Shown here: piece after piece, positions 1 to 12,886 of the stretch
How the letters are laid out: each line of letters begins with the position of its first letter
Numbering within the stretch: position 1 is the first letter of the stretch
NCBI RefSeq assembly: GCF_032854445.1
Contig: NC_088307.1
Span: 25,992,046 to 26,056,045 of the forward strand
Source: Liolophura sinensis
Taxonomy: Eukaryota > Mollusca > Polyplacophora > Chitonida > Chitonidae
Length of the DNA: 64,000 bases
Direction of reading: 5' to 3'
Translations under genes and position numbers: made by a program
The notes under the pieces: model-generated
What the model was told of the DNA's origin: nothing
Database searches by the model: none
Seen by the model: only the letters and a program-made list of their open reading frames with translations

Positions 1-118
1 GCTAAGCAAGTGAGCCACGGAAGTCCCCCGCACTGAGTAATATTTCAAATGTAGCACTATACTTTGAGACGGTAATTTATCCTCCCAATATCCATATAAG
101 GAATGAATGCTTGAATGA

Positions 119-262
119 TTTTATTTTTTACTCATTTGATTGGTGGTTTACGCCGTACTCAAGAATATTTCACTTGCTGCGGCCAGCATTATGGTGTGAG
201 GAAACCCGACAGAACCCTTGGGATACCTACGATCATCACAGGTTGCTGACAGACCTACTGCT
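119..262 (-). mobile_element. SINE-A, truncated copy
   Basis: The plus strand reads tttgattggtggtttacgcc, then gccagcattatggtg and the GGAAACC-rich middle part, i.e. the reverse of SINE-A's 3' half. It stops at 262, where SINE-C's (ATTC)n-type tail begins. The tRNA-like head is missing. Confidence 0.75.
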
Positions 263-630
263 TGAATAAATGAATGAATGAATGATTATGGTTTAACGCC
301 ACTTCCGTAATATTCCAGCCATATGCTGGTGATCATATATGGATCAGAGTTCAAATCCCCGTTTGACACACAACATCAATCATTACATATCGCTTACGGT
401 TGATATGATCTTTCATAGGGACGGGTTCACTATTCGCACCAATCTAAAACCGACCATCGTCCCTTTGTAGGCAGGGACAGGCGTATGAGTGAAACAGCTC
501 ACTCCACCAACAACCGCAATTAATTCGCTCGAAAGATCGAGGCTTCTGTGGCTGAATCTGGATTCGAACCCTGGACCGCAATGATGAGAGCGAGTCATCT
601 TCTTGCATGAAGAGCCCATTAAATGATGCA
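263..630 (-). mobile_element. SINE-C, tRNA-derived, near full length
   Basis: On the minus strand a tRNA-like head contains a near-perfect B box, gggttcgaatccagattc (about 572-555). About 250 bases later comes a body ending ggctggaatattacgg, then gtggcgttaaacc and an (ATTC)n tail (plus-strand aatgaatgaatgaatg near 268-283). The A box is degenerate. It is different in body from SINE-A and SINE-B but shares the 'cgttaaacc' end style. It abuts a truncated SINE-A. Confidence 0.6.
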
Positions 631-1181
631 GTCAACGGGTAATACGAACATTTAGAAACAAGATTAATACTGCTGCGTGGGCTTGCTGTACATATCTCCT
701 TCCTTAATGTTGTCAGAATACAGAAAAAGAAATACTAGCTCAAATCCATCTGATGTCAATTTGTCATCGGAAGGACCAAAAGAGGCAGGCGGATAGATCC
801 CGGAAGTATATGCATTCATATACAGGCTCTTGAGCAGATATTATAGCAGGTCTGTTTATTAAAAATGCATTAAAATATCAAGCTCGTATTTCGTTACACC
901 CGGGTGCCTTCTCGCCTCTCGCGAACAGAGGCAATATGCAGAGCGGCATTGCCCGCAGTTGTGGTAGGCTCGTGTATTACAGAAGTACACCGTGACCTGT
1001 GAACTGTGGAAAGATTTCTAACTATTCCTGAGACATATAGACCGTTACCGCGATCGCATCCGTTTACCAGAAATCTAGAAATAGGTCAAGCAATCACGAG
1101 AATAATAACATACAACAACAGCACTCACTGACCCCTGGGACACATTGAGCCTGGATTTACACACACACACACACACATGTA

Positions 1182-1237
<56 letters not shown>

Positions 1238-3782
1238 GTCTTCAATTTTCTGTTTAGTTACGTGTTAATTATTAAAGAGGCTATTTGTACCAGTGATTGT
1301 GGCAAAAAGTCAATCAGCGCAGATTCAACCGATTTAATAATTACTTTTAAAAAATATCAGCCTCCTTTGAGCACCTCGCATACATACAGGGTGGCAATTG
1401 TGTAGAATCGGTAATTAGGGTTCCTAAAATGTATAACCCTGGTCGCGTTATATTTTTTTCAAACTTAAACCTGTTGGAATAATTTCAACATTATCGGTAT
1501 AAATGGTACACGTATACGAGTATGATATTTTCTGGAAGACAATAATTTCAGCAATTCTTGGTAAATATAAACAATTTGATTTGATTACAGAATCTGGATT
1601 TTTTGTCGAAAATATAACATCTTTAAACGTCCAGTGTCACTGAATACACAAGTGTCTTAACCATTTTAGTCTGGAACTTGTTTTGGACCGAAGTTCCGAT
1701 TTAATCATTAGTATTCTTAAAAACTTTTTGCTAACTTGAATGCCAAAACTTGGTGGAAACTGTACAACTCCAGCGCAGAGTCAGCTATCAAAAAAATCGA
1801 CAATATCGCCGAATGGAAACTAAACAAATCTATGCCATAACCCATATTCACAATACGCCGGGATTACCGAATGCTACAAATCAAATGGAATTGAGTGTGT
1901 CGTATATTTTCAATTTATTAATTGAATTGTCGAGTCCATAAGACAAGTCGCTCAACGCGACAGCCTCTTAACAGAGTTTTTCGTATGCTTTAAGTCGGCT
2001 GGTTTAATTCTACGAGCCGACACGACACATCGTACCGTGTGAGCGTAGCTTTACGTCACGAATGCAACAACAAGAACGCAAGAACGCAGCAGATTCCATT
2101 GTTCAGAGGGCGGCATGAATGAACCTTATTGCACATGGCCAATTAAAATACACATTTTAAGAAGGGTATAACCAATGAATCCATGGGAGAAAACTACTAG
2201 TCACAAATCACATGATTGTGTTCAGCTGGTGCTATACCAGCGCATTTTGTCTCGAAAGGATTTCCCAGAAATGTACAGGTGACTACTGGTTTCTTACACC
2301 ATATGACTGACATTCCTGTAAATTGGATGGGATGTGTCCGTCTCAACAGTTATAACCACAAAAGGCAGTGTACTAGTGTCGCAACCAAGATGACCTCTGC
2401 TTATCAGATGACCTTTGGTAATCCTAGTCAGAGAAATGTTCACTTCCGGAGTATTATATCTGTGGCTGACCACCAACTTACGGACCCAGAACAAGAGTAG
2501 TTTTGGCATTTTCGGTACATGAAAAGGTCGTAAAAATTGGAGTAATTATGTGTTTTAACATTTAAGCGTTGACATTACCATTGTGTACGTTTATCGGGTT
2601 ATCAACGAAGAAAATGAAACCCATGTATATACCAAGGTCCAAATATACATTTTTGAGTTCTACTTGTCATTTTACATGTTGTGCCTTCAATTTCTTTCAG
2701 GTACATTTTAGAACAAAAAAAAAATTCCCCTTGATGGTGTGGCTTCGTTTGTTTTTAATTCCTTGGATTATGAAGGTTAATAAATACAGCGAGTCTGATG
2801 CCTTTAGTTACCAAGGCAACTATGACTGATCGGTGGCCGTCCCCTAAATAGTCTGATTAAAATACACGCTGATGACGTGCAAAATTTATAACTTTCTCAT
2901 CTCAGGCTGATTATTAACAGCTGAATAAACTTATGAACCTGCGAGTTGGGCAAACCTAATTGTCAACAAAGGCCTACTTCATGTGTCGGTGTCAAGGGCG
3001 AAATGGGAACGAATACGAAGATACACGAAGATACCCGAGATCACACGATGTGTCTATTTTAGGAATAGGTCAGTGCACTTTAAGACAGGGAGCTGATGAC
3101 TACATTAATGAATGACTTCAGGTTGTCGACAAAGGCTAAGAGCTAATTAATATGCCGCTGAAGTTTTTATACTTGGCCTATATTTGTTTTCTTTACACGA
3201 AATGTTTGTTATTTTCTTGGTGTAAACCTTACTCAGTTGCAGCCAAGCTATTTTTTATCGTTGTTTCAGTGTAAAGAAACATGTGCTTCATGTTTTCAAA
3301 ATATTGATGAATTACAAAGTACATGTATAGTATGAAATTCGATCACTCCTTTCCTAAGAAGTAATATAGTTTGGAATATAACATTAAACACATAGGCCTA
3401 TATACAAGTATGTGCTTAATAGCACGTATCCTTTCAAAACCACTTCAGCTCATTGAAAGGCAAAAGCTTACATTCTTTATTTGCTTAAAGTCTTGTCAGA
3501 AAACATCAAGTTTACATTTGGTTAAACTGAAGAATTTATTAAGTAAGATGCGCATACGAAATTTGTATTTTATACGTCGGTAAATCACAACGACCGAAGT
3601 AGCTGCATATATCTTTCAGATTAGGCGTATGCATGAAGTAAGTTAAAATGGTAGCTGTCATTTAGAAAGTGGGCTTTAAATAACAATATTATCGCCACTA
3701 GGAATTATGTGTACATTTTCTGATCAACAAGGAGTAATGCTTGTTAGTGGTAAAATCTACCCGTCAGCTACCTTCCATTTTT
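631..3782. other. Non-coding stretch apart from the 1.16 kb microsatellite
   Basis: I see AT-rich sequence with only short chance ORFs and no splice-bounded exon, RNA gene or clear repeat. Confidence 0.5.
1157..1236. repeat. (AC)n/(AT)n compound microsatellite
   Basis: An (AC) run is followed, after a short break, by a pure (TA) run to 1236. Any ORF crossing it (poly Tyr-Ile) is an artefact. Confidence 0.97.
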
Positions 3783-3890
3783 GTGGAAGGCCTGTTGGTT
3801 GAGTGGTCTAGACGCTGAAACATACTGCCGGTGACTTGGTTCCTAACATGCACAGAGGTCCCTGGTTCAAAACTCGATCTGAGCCAGTTT
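3783..3890 (+). mobile_element. tRNA-like SINE head fragment
   Basis: The stretch has an A-box-like part (ggttgagtggtctagacgct) and, about 65 bases on, a B-box-like part (cctggttcaaaactcg). The spacing resembles a tRNA with a long variable arm, but no cloverleaf with paired acceptor stem is apparent. It is most likely the head of a SINE whose body is not recognisable here. Confidence 0.4.
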
Positions 3891-6388
3891 AGGGTACTAA
3901 ACTCCGTGATGTATCCAGAAATTATGTTTCCTAAAAACCATAATACTGTTACAGGAAATAACATATTTTTGCAAAGTAAGCCCGAAATAAACTTACATAA
4001 AAACAAATCTGTTTGCTTCTTTTGTTTTGGCGACATACTTTAAAACATGAACTACACAAAACTCGTCGACATCGAGTTTTAAACAACGCCAGACTCATTG
4101 GGTCCACGGCGAAAAGGCAGCAAATGAGAGAAACCGGAAACACTGTCGCAACCTATGATCAAAATAATACTTACATGTACATCTGAATTCTCTTTATCTA
4201 TAGTATGATTGACAAAAGCTGATTTTAGGTAGGCAATAGAACTTTAGTTCAAAGGTCAACTTGTCTGGTGGAGACAGTCAAGGGAGTGTGTAACGTGAAT
4301 GACGTACATGTAATGTAGGCTGTACGTTCACTACAGTAGACATTGTCATATTTAGATCACTACCAAAACTACGACAGGGTAAGGGATAATAACGCAGGTG
4401 GATTCGGCTTTGTTGCCAGTCATGGGCAATGAGATCAAAGTAATGCCGTGTCACATTACATTATCCAATGGTTCTTTTTTTTTTTTTTCATTTACGACAT
4501 CATCCGAGACTTCAACCGGGGTTCACTGCGAAGTTCCAAAAAGTCTTCTAATTGCATTTTCTTTGCAGTCATGTGGATATTATGTACGTTCAACATACAC
4601 ATTGATGTATAGGGCTCATGGTGGTGTTATGTTGGACAGACGAAATGCAATGCTCACGTGCTAAGTACGAATGATTTTACATATAGCCTGGCTAAATACA
4701 GGTCACTTGCAAGTTAAAAGAAACAGACTACAGCATAACAATCCCGTTAATTCCATTCGACTACAAAATGAAGTCATGTACAGCGTGCCTTACCTTCAGA
4801 ACTGGTTGTGTCCTATCGTCTCACTCGAATCATACACAGCTGATATATAGTGCGGCACAGTTAACTGTGGCCTATAAGTGTTAAAGCTTTATGTACACAA
4901 TAGCCCTCCACTCACGGGTTTTCCCGACAGGATGTTGTTCCTAAAAATAGTCTCTTTATTCTGACGGTAGCTATCGCTGAGGGCCCTGTATACTCCTCAC
5001 AGCGCATAGGCCCCTCTGTCACCACTGGCAAACTGTGTATACCAACGTTACAAGGTCACTGAATCTGATATTAAGGAAGATTCATTTCCTTTTATCTAAA
5101 GCATTGTACGACATTAGGTTTACTCTTGAATGTTGCGGAAGGTCCGCCGGAGAACTTTAGTGAGGCTAAGACTAAACTATCGCACGGGGTCAACAGGTCT
5201 GGCTCTCCTCCTACAGGCAGGGATGAAAAGTCAATCGAAAGTGCAGGGCAGGCACTGTGAGGAGAATGCGGGTCGTGAAATAATTTGGGTTTCCCCATCT
5301 CCATCGTACAAACATTTAGCACAGGGTAATTCCTTAATCCAGAACTACAGACAAAAGACCTACAAAACGTCAATGAACAGTCCAGAATCTACTGGAAAAT
5401 ATCTCTATATACCCCCATGTTTTGTTCAAAATTCAGTCCCTGCATGGTTGTATCATACATGGACATAGGCGATAAATATAGGCCAATTTCATCCCGTGTT
5501 CCGCATGTTACAGAAGATTATATCACATGTTATCCGATCCCTGAACACGAGGCAGAGGGAACAAGTTTTGTCACATATAGCTTCATAATAACATAACTGT
5601 TATGCCATAGTTATACATAACTGCTACATGCTCATTTCCAATTACTGTAATTAAATTCAAAATTGTCTAATTACGTGACTTGATATATTTTGCACTCGAT
5701 ATCAACTGTAGCAACTGTATTTCCTTGTATAAATCACATTTTAATCACCGTACCCTATGTAATGCAATGGGTGCATATGCACAAATGCTTATGGGTTAAC
5801 ACTGGCTTATGGGACTGAAAAGCGTTTCATGTATCCTTATGTCAAAACTTGCTCCGTACAACCGTAATCCTTTATTAAACTGTCCATTGTTACATACCGG
5901 TTCCAGACAATATATGATGCCTTGTTCTACTAATTTGTTTAAGATTTCGTTTGTTGACGGTGTTTCCTTGTATATATTGAGCACAAGAAATAGTGTGTAT
6001 GTGCAAGAGATAAACCATAAACCACTAGCCTCAAACACACAGCGTAGAGCAGAGATAAAGAAGAAGGCGTGACTTACACGAAGCACACTGCGTAGAAATG
6101 AACAATAATAATAAAAGCTTGTAACAATCCATGAATGAATCAATAATAAAAAATGCAATACCTGATACTAGAAGTTTCTAGGAGATGTACACTACACTTT
6201 TCTAAGTTGCTTTCTAGTTTTGTGATTAATTTTTATCCGCATATTTCCATGTGCTTTGAGTTGTGGAAATAAGGGGCAATAATGTACCAGCATCAGAAAA
6301 AAAGGAATTAACAAAATCATGGAAAAATGTAATATTTGAGACTAACAGTTGGGATTTGCATGCGTATCATTCACACCCCTAGCCTGGG
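3891..6388. other. Non-coding stretch, no recognised feature
   Basis: ORFs of 112 codons (5130-5468, plus) and 120 codons (6158-5796, minus) occur here, but neither has a recognisable motif, codon bias or splice context. There is a poly-T run at 4477-4488. I see nothing else. Confidence 0.45.
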
Positions 6389-6390
6389 TA

Positions 6391-6645
6391 TACTCAAAAA
6401 GTTAATCTGTTAATTTTAACAGAAAGTCTGTTGTCTGAGTGATGCTAGAAAGTATTGCCATTGCAGCAGTTTGTTCTGTTAAATATAACACACATAATAT
6501 ATAAATTCAACATAAAGATTCCATTCAACTAACAAGATATTACTTTGAATATGACAGAATATTATGTTATAATAACAGAATACATTCTAGCATCTCTCAG
6601 ACAACCAGACCTTCTTTCAAAATTAACATATTAATTTTTTTAGTG
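6391..6645. mobile_element. MITE with about 65-bp TIRs and TA target duplication
   Basis: The left arm (6391-6456) begins tactcaaaaagttaatctg and includes gtctgttgtctgagtgatgc. The right arm (6580-6645) is its reverse complement with scattered mismatches (gcatctctcagacaaccaga, ending ttaatttttttagtg). A TA dinucleotide flanks each side. TA duplication and CACT/TACT-like ends suggest a Tc1/mariner-type non-autonomous element. It has no coding capacity. Confidence 0.72.
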
Positions 6646-6647
6646 TA

Positions 6648-9030
6648 TGTTCAAGTTTATGTAAATACAAACTTATATTTATTGATTTATTTGATTGGAA
6701 TTTTACCCTGAACTGAAGGATTTTCACTTATCCATATGTCCTAGTGAAAACATCCATCAAACAACACATCTCAAATACAGGCATCACGAGATTTCTGGAA
6801 CATTTTGCCGGTCATATGAATTAAACCAAAGGGCTTTCAGATTGCTACGTAATATTATAAAATCACTTCGTTTTGAAATGCGATTTACATATTCTGAAGT
6901 ATATTTACATGTACAGTTATAAAGGAAAACACGTCAATATAGAGATTATAGGCCTAAAGGTATATATACCTGAAGATGTACTCTCCACGCTTGGGTGACT
7001 CGAGACAGACATCAGCCAATGTTTGTTCTGAGCTGAGACACTCTCCCGGTCAGGCCACCATAAACAGCTTTCTGCAGCGTACAACTAACTATACGTGCGT
7101 GCCACCAAGCATGCTTTTATATCAAATACTAAGCAATATTAAATATCAGCTGCTGAACTGGCCACCAACTAGGAAAGCCGATATAATGTAGGCCAAACCT
7201 CGACTGGGGGATAGGAAATCCTGCCTTTTGGGTTTTCTTTTCAGAGTAATTCCGACGAATCCCCGCGGAGTCACGGGCCGTGGGTTCAACTGTCCCGCTA
7301 GCCGAGTCTCCGGCAGACCAACGTCAGAACGACTGTACGGATGCTGATCACATAGGTTGTTACAATCAGTACAGTGTTGGGATGACTACATAACTCCCAC
7401 CACTGAGCCCACGTACTCGCTGATAAACTCCGGTGGGTGCAAGTATACACAGCAGCTGTATGTACACACACACATTAATGCATAGAGGAAAGAATGAATG
7501 CAGGGCGTTTGCTTCTATTTTCACGCTGTGTGTAGTTTGGCACTGAGGCTCTCGTGGGGGTAGACTCGCGGGTGGTATGCGATAATTTTTCTTGTGTAAC
7601 ATGGTGATAGGTCCATGCTGAACTGACCGTCGTCCTCTTACAATGCATAAATAATTTGTTATCATTTTGTTCACAGATTGTCACCCGAAAGGCAGAAATG
7701 AACAGTATGCAGAGAAATCGAGCGATCTACTCTAAAATCGTTATGCATATTAAAAAATCTTTCACTGTTTGGGGGGGGGGGGGGCAAAATGTACAGTACA
7801 GTTTTTTTAAGACCCCAGCGGACACTTTGGAAATTAAATAGCTTGCAGTGGTGACGTCAACGATGGTCTAAATTAGAAACAAACAAAATCATTGAGTGAC
7901 CACAGTTCTCTAGTCACACCCAGGCGATCATGTGATCGTCTGGCGGCGCGCGCGTGCGCTGTTGCCCATTGACACCGAGACAAGCAGAACCACCTGCACG
8001 TTAGGAGCACTGTTTGCACACAATCACACAGCTGGTTCCTATACCCATACGACAAACCTCTGCCAGTTTGAAAATTAATTTGCAGTGAAACTTTCGGGGG
8101 TAATTCAGTTGTTTTCTCAGTATACACGTATATTCATTAAAGAAAGAGGCTGTCTTCAGCTGTTTCCGTGATTTCAGAAAAAAAACTTTTCAAGAAAATT
8201 TTTTTTTGTCGACCTGTGACAATAAATGCTGAGTACAATTTGAATAAACTTTTGTCGCAAAAGTAAAGCAAAAACAGATGTGCCGAAAATCAAAGCGTAT
8301 ATCATGGTCTTTATGGCTGCTTTTGGGGACAAATATTAATGGGATCTTAATATGAACTAAGTAGTTTTAAATGACATGCACAATGCGTTTTCAATTTCTG
8401 TTAAATATCAGGCGCACCTTGTATTGGTGTGCATCGGTACGCAGTATTGCAGAAATGATTATATTCAAACATATACATGTCTCCTCATACAAGTCTGCAT
8501 CAGCCCAGATTGAGATCAGGGAAAACGCGCATATACATAAATTATAAAGCCTGGGAATCCTCAGGCCCAGTGTGGGTAAATGGACAGGAAGGGAAGGGGG
8601 CGGGAGCGACAGTTGAAACCCCGCTGGCTGGGCACTCAATGGGCTCCAAAGTTCTCTGATGTTGAAACATTGTTTTGTGAACCTGTCAATCTCGGCGTAG
8701 TCGCTGAAGGTCAGAGTCCACGAAATATCCCGGTCAATGGCGTTTTACTTGTGCTCCTGTTCACATCTACCGTCTGTCAGTTTATTCCATCAGTAAATGT
8801 AACATATTTGTCAAAACAAAACTTTACTTCTGTCGTCGGTTCAAATTCATGTGTGTTCATGATTATGGACACAGCATTCAAGTAGTCAACACCATGTTTC
8901 GACCAAACTCAGGCTCTGTCAGTCACTTCATGCTTTGACTACATGTGCATGTGTATGTCCATGCATGCTGGATGTGGTCCGCCAATATATTGTTAAGAAT
9001 TATGGAGCCGGAAACGATCTTTTAATTTAA
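6648..9030. other. Non-coding stretch with simple-sequence tracts
   Basis: It holds a 14-base poly-G (7771-7784), a GC-rich island with gcgcgcgcgtgcgc (about 7945-7960) and A/T tracts near 8180-8210. A lone B-box-like gtgggttcaactg (about 7281) has no A box. I find no exon. Confidence 0.45.
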
Positions 9031-9420
9031 TCACTATAGCCACTGTGGGTCATTTGATAATCTGTCAAAGTACACTGACTGTCTGGGGCACTCTGTATAT
9101 AACCACCTTTGTGTCTGTTTTCACTAGGACATATGGCTTCATGACAAAAAGGGCTGATTCACAACAGAGCACTAGGCTATTCACCGTTGATAGAACTAAT
9201 TACATAAGACAATGTTCAAGGAAGAGGGACTGGTTATATAATATAGCAGTCCCTTGTTTTCAGCCTGGCCCTTCAAAGCTGTGAACTTGGTCGAAGCAAT
9301 GGTTTGTGTGTAGATTTACATCCTTTAACATAGGTGGAGTCAAGAAATAATAAAGTTTATTTTATGTGTTTCCTATTTTTCATCATGTCGATGTATCTCT
9401 GTTGTCCTTTAGAGTTTATA
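9031..9420 (+). repeat. Duplicated segment, copy 1 part A
   Basis: This aligns with 10335-10700. Shared blocks include gggactggttatat...agtcccttgttttcagcctg and ttacatcctttaacatag, followed by aagaaataataaagttta. It is the first half of an old duplication whose second half (part B) is at 9982-10330. Confidence 0.6.
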
Positions 9421-9628
9421 TACAATTTAGGCTTTAATCTTGAGTACTATGGACACACTGTTGAAGCATAATACTACAATGCACAGCAATCACTTCTCAA
9501 CAACGTTTGACTCACTCTAAATCTCTTCCCAACAACGTTTGACTCACTTTAAAAAACAATATAGGCATACTAGATGTGAGTGCGCTTGTATATCCACGTA
9601 CACATTACTGCATTCATACTTTTTGTAC

Positions 9629-9804
9629 TACACGATCGTACAGTATGTGCTACACGATTGTGCAGTATGTGCTACACGATCGTGCAGTACGTGCTACACG
9701 ATTGTGCAGTATGTGCTACACGATTGTGCAGTATGTGCTACACGATTGTGCAGTATGTGCTACACGACTGTGCAGTATGTGCTACACGATCGTGCAGTAT
9801 GTAT
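9629..9804. repeat. 22-bp minisatellite, 8 copies
   Basis: Copies start at 9629, 9651, 9673, 9695, 9717, 9739, 9761 and 9783, exactly 22 bases apart, with unit tacacgattgtgcagtatgt plus gc. Variants are mostly gat/gac and t/c substitutions. The unit contains the near-palindrome acgatcgt. Three frames are open because 22 is not divisible by 3 and the unit lacks stops; I do not call a gene. It lies inside the extra sequence that splits copy 1 of the 9-11 kb duplication. Confidence 0.95.
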
Positions 9805-9981
9805 TCTGTTTTGTGTCATAAACTCGCAATCTTGCCTCATGTCAAATGTTAAAAGTTCAGCCTGTAACCTCAAAATTATAATAGGTCAAACTACTTTCAG
9901 TTGGAAGCTACAAGTTACCGGTCATAGCTTGTAACTTCTAACTGAAGGTCTCTGTTGTCTATTCTTTGACGTCTGGATAGA

Positions 9982-10330
9982 TAGTTTGTGGTCTCGTACA
10001 GAGACAGGACTGATAGCAACTGTAACGAGGAATTCGACTAGGATTAATAGTTCAGTTTCCAACCACAAATTTCGTGCCTATTCACAGCAGTGCAACAACA
10101 AAAAACAACAACCAGAAAAAAAACGCATGATAAAATCCGATTTCCGATGTTGCTTTAATAAGTACCAGACTGCAAAAAGAATGTGTTTTACCATTTATTT
10201 TCTAATTATCGTCGATTAAAACAGCCACATGATGCACACAGTACTGCAGACAAAAATGTCCAAAATCATGAACCATCCACTGGTGTGATGTTGGACATTT
10301 AACCATAAATGAAAAAAATCTTCATTCGTG
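9982..10330 (+). repeat. Duplicated segment, copy 1 part B
   Basis: This aligns with 10705-10980: cacaaagacaggac-like start, attcacagcagtgcaacaac, taccatttattttctaatta, and a strong end block tgatgttggacatttaacc. See the finding on the split tandem duplication. Confidence 0.6.
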
Positions 10331-10334
10331 AGTT

Positions 10335-10980
10335 TTCTGCCCAATATAAGACACAGGTGGTTTGGGGCAACTTGTATAACCCCCAGTGTTTCTGTTTTTA
10401 CAGGAACTGATGGGTCAAGATAAAGATAGGGCCGTGAAGATACAGCAGCACGCATGGCTAGGCCTACTGACAGTCCATAAGCGACGGGACCAAACCTTGG
10501 TTACACAAGACAAGGGAAAATGTTGAGGGACTGGCTATGTGAAAGTCCCTTGTTTTCAGTCTAGCCTTGAAAAGCTATTGAAGCTACGGACTGACACTCA
10601 GGTTAGGCTATATGTTGTATGTGGGCTTACATCCTTTTATATAGATGCATTCACGAAATAATAAAATTTATATCAAGTGTTTCCAATTTGTCATGTGTTA
10701 GTTTGCCTCACAAAGACAGGACAAACTTCATGCCGATTCACAGCAATGCAGCAAAAAATGGATGATAACATTTGTGAATATGAAAATATTTGAACGGTTA
10801 TTAAAGTGCGCAATAAAACTGGATGTTACCATTTATTTTGTAGTTATTGTCAACAAAAACAGCTTTATGTACATTGATGTACACCGCAGTGTAGAGAAAA
10901 AAGCCCAAAAGTTGGAATCATCCACTGATGTGATGTTGGACATTTAACCCTTAAATGAAAAAGAAAATAAATAAACAAAT
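10335..10980 (+). repeat. Duplicated segment, copy 2 (parts A and B together)
   Basis: The second copy has part A (10335-10700) directly followed by part B (10705-10980). In copy 1 the two parts are separated by about 560 bases that include the 22-bp minisatellite. No protein motif is seen in either copy. Confidence 0.6.
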
Positions 10981-11383
10981 CCTTTATAAACTAAAAAATG
11001 ACTGACCAATACAAAAAAGAGCAACAGTATCAAACTTTATCAAACCCTCACTGCTGTGGACATGTACACCCAGACATGGCGGTTGTGTTCAAATCACTGA
11101 TCACAGAATGGCCTGGAGGCATTTTACGCATGAAACGATGCTTTATTGGGTTATTATTACAGAATTATTACAAAGTGTGGCAACTGGAAGGGGATATGTT
11201 AAGGCGTAGAGGTGAAGTGAAGCCGCTACCTGTCCCACACCGTTTAGCCCAATGCACTGGTCCCTGACTGTATGTTGAGCAGCCATGAATCTGGGGTATT
11301 TAAATATTTCTCAACCAACAGTCAGTGTACTCGAACTAGCAGATAGGGTGGTCTATGCATTATTCCATGTCACTAAGGAAACT
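10981..11383. other. Non-coding stretch, no recognised feature
   Basis: One 89-codon chance ORF is present; there is no motif or repeat match within the window. Confidence 0.4.
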
Positions 11384-11611
11384 CTCGGTTGGTTAGCGCG
11401 ATAGCACAGCGTAATGACCCAGGAGCCCCTCACCAATGCGGTTGCCGTGAGTCCAAGTCCAGCTCATGCTGGCTCCGTCTCCGGCCGTAAGTGAGAAGGT
11501 CTGTCAGCAATCTGCAGATGGTCGTGGGTTTCCTCCCACTATAATGCTGGCCGCCATCGTATAAGTGAAATATTCTTGAGTACGACGTAAAACACCAAAT
11601 AAATAAATAAA
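11384..11611 (+). mobile_element. SINE-A, nearly full length
   Basis: The order is head (ggttggttagcgcgatagca), tRNA B-box-like region (gtgagtccaagtccagc), body with gctggc, ggtcgtgggtttcc, ataatgctggccgcc, then gtaaaacaccaaataaataa as the 3' end with an (ATAA)n tail. The first ~15 bases of the head are missing or mutated. Confidence 0.88.
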
Positions 11612-12310
11612 TACCAAGCAAACTATAAATATTTGCGAAAAAGGTACAGTGCAGGTGAAGTGAAAACAAAAATCCACTACGTCGTAAATAAAAGTGTAAG
11701 TTCCGGTTTCCTCCAAGTTTCCTTTTATTAGTCTCCCATCATATTGTGATGGTATCAGACTACAGTTAATATTCCATTTACACACACATGTCAACGTTCA
11801 GTCCCTAAATCTGCAAAACCCCAAGACGCTTAGCCTGTTGTTAACGAGCTTGTGAGATAAATTGTTTATTTTAAGGATTGGAATGCATGACCTCTCTGGC
11901 ACAAACGGTTCCCGATCGTGCGAGGTTGACCACAGTAATGCAGACTTTTTATCCAATTTCCAAATGTGTTTATGAGTCCAAACTTCCACTCATGACCACA
12001 AAAAGACACCTGGCAGTAAAACTTCAACGCTTGTCTCACAAAACAACATACAAAAGCAGAAGGTCATTTAAAAGAAATCCTCAGAATTAGTGCCTAAGGA
12101 TAGCTGGAACTATGTGCTGTCCCGCATTAGGACATCTTAGTTGTAGCCAGTGCATGTATAACTGCATTTGTTTTCCAAGGGAGACTACTCTCAGGGACAT
12201 ATTTCCATTCAGTTTTTCTGATCGTTTTGCAAATCTTCACGACCATAAGGCTAAAAAGCCCCCAATATGGCGTTTTATCAAAAACATTAAATCATTCTTC
12301 GTTTAAAAGA
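11612..12310. other. Non-coding stretch, no recognised feature
   Basis: Only short chance ORFs are seen. Confidence 0.4.
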
Positions 12311-12311
12311 A

Positions 12312-12425
12312 ATCTTGAATGAATGAATGTTTGAGGTTTAACGTCGTAATTTTCAGTCTCTTGTGGCAGGGCGAGTTCATGCCACCAAAATGTTGCCGCC
12401 ACCCAGATAACACACGGACATCCAA
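12312..12425 (-). mobile_element. SINE 3' fragment, SINE-B/C-like tail
   Basis: The plus strand starts ttgaatgaatgaatgtttga then ggtttaacgtcgtaattttc, the reverse of a SINE 3' end with an (ATTC)n tail. The body beyond about 12425 is not recognisable. Confidence 0.5.
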
Positions 12426-12559
12426 ATATCGCCTATACCGTCGATTTAAAGTCGCAAGCGATTAATGGTCCCGTCACCAACATCTTACTGTTGTCAAAAT
12501 ACCTGAGTATTACAGGATATCCAATTTCCATCCCATAAATGACGTCCAACTGACGACAA

Positions 12560-12886
12560 CTGACTAACAAAAACTGCACGTCCTTTTAGTGCCCCGCTCA
12601 AGACGTCCCAGTCGAGACGAAACACTGGCCACAAATGGACGTCCACAGACTGCCGCTGTCAGGAAGTCCACCCTACAACAAAAAAACACTGACTAAAAAT
12701 GGACGTCCCTATACTGACCATGTCAAGACGTCCAGCCGGGCACAAAACACTGACCAAAATTGGACGTCCGTATACCGACCATATCTAAACTCCCAGCCGA
12801 CGGTAAAACACTGATCACTAAAGGACGTCAATAGAATTCCCCCGTCAAGACCAGCCAACCACAAAACACTAATCACAAAACGACGT
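12560..12886. repeat. 61-bp minisatellite, left part
   Basis: Diverged copies are marked by aaaacactga at 12620, 12683, 12744, 12805 and 12863 (spacing 58-63) and by ggacgtcc/gacgtccag blocks. The array continues after a SINE-B insertion at 13217-13315. Confidence 0.8.

Noticed and set aside
3783-3890. Functional tRNA with long variable arm
   Set aside because: No paired acceptor stem or clear anticodon loop could be drawn.
5796-6158. 120-codon minus-strand ORF with hydrophobic N-terminus
   Set aside because: No recognisable motif, AT-rich codons, no splice context; an equally long frame is expected by chance somewhere in 64 kb.
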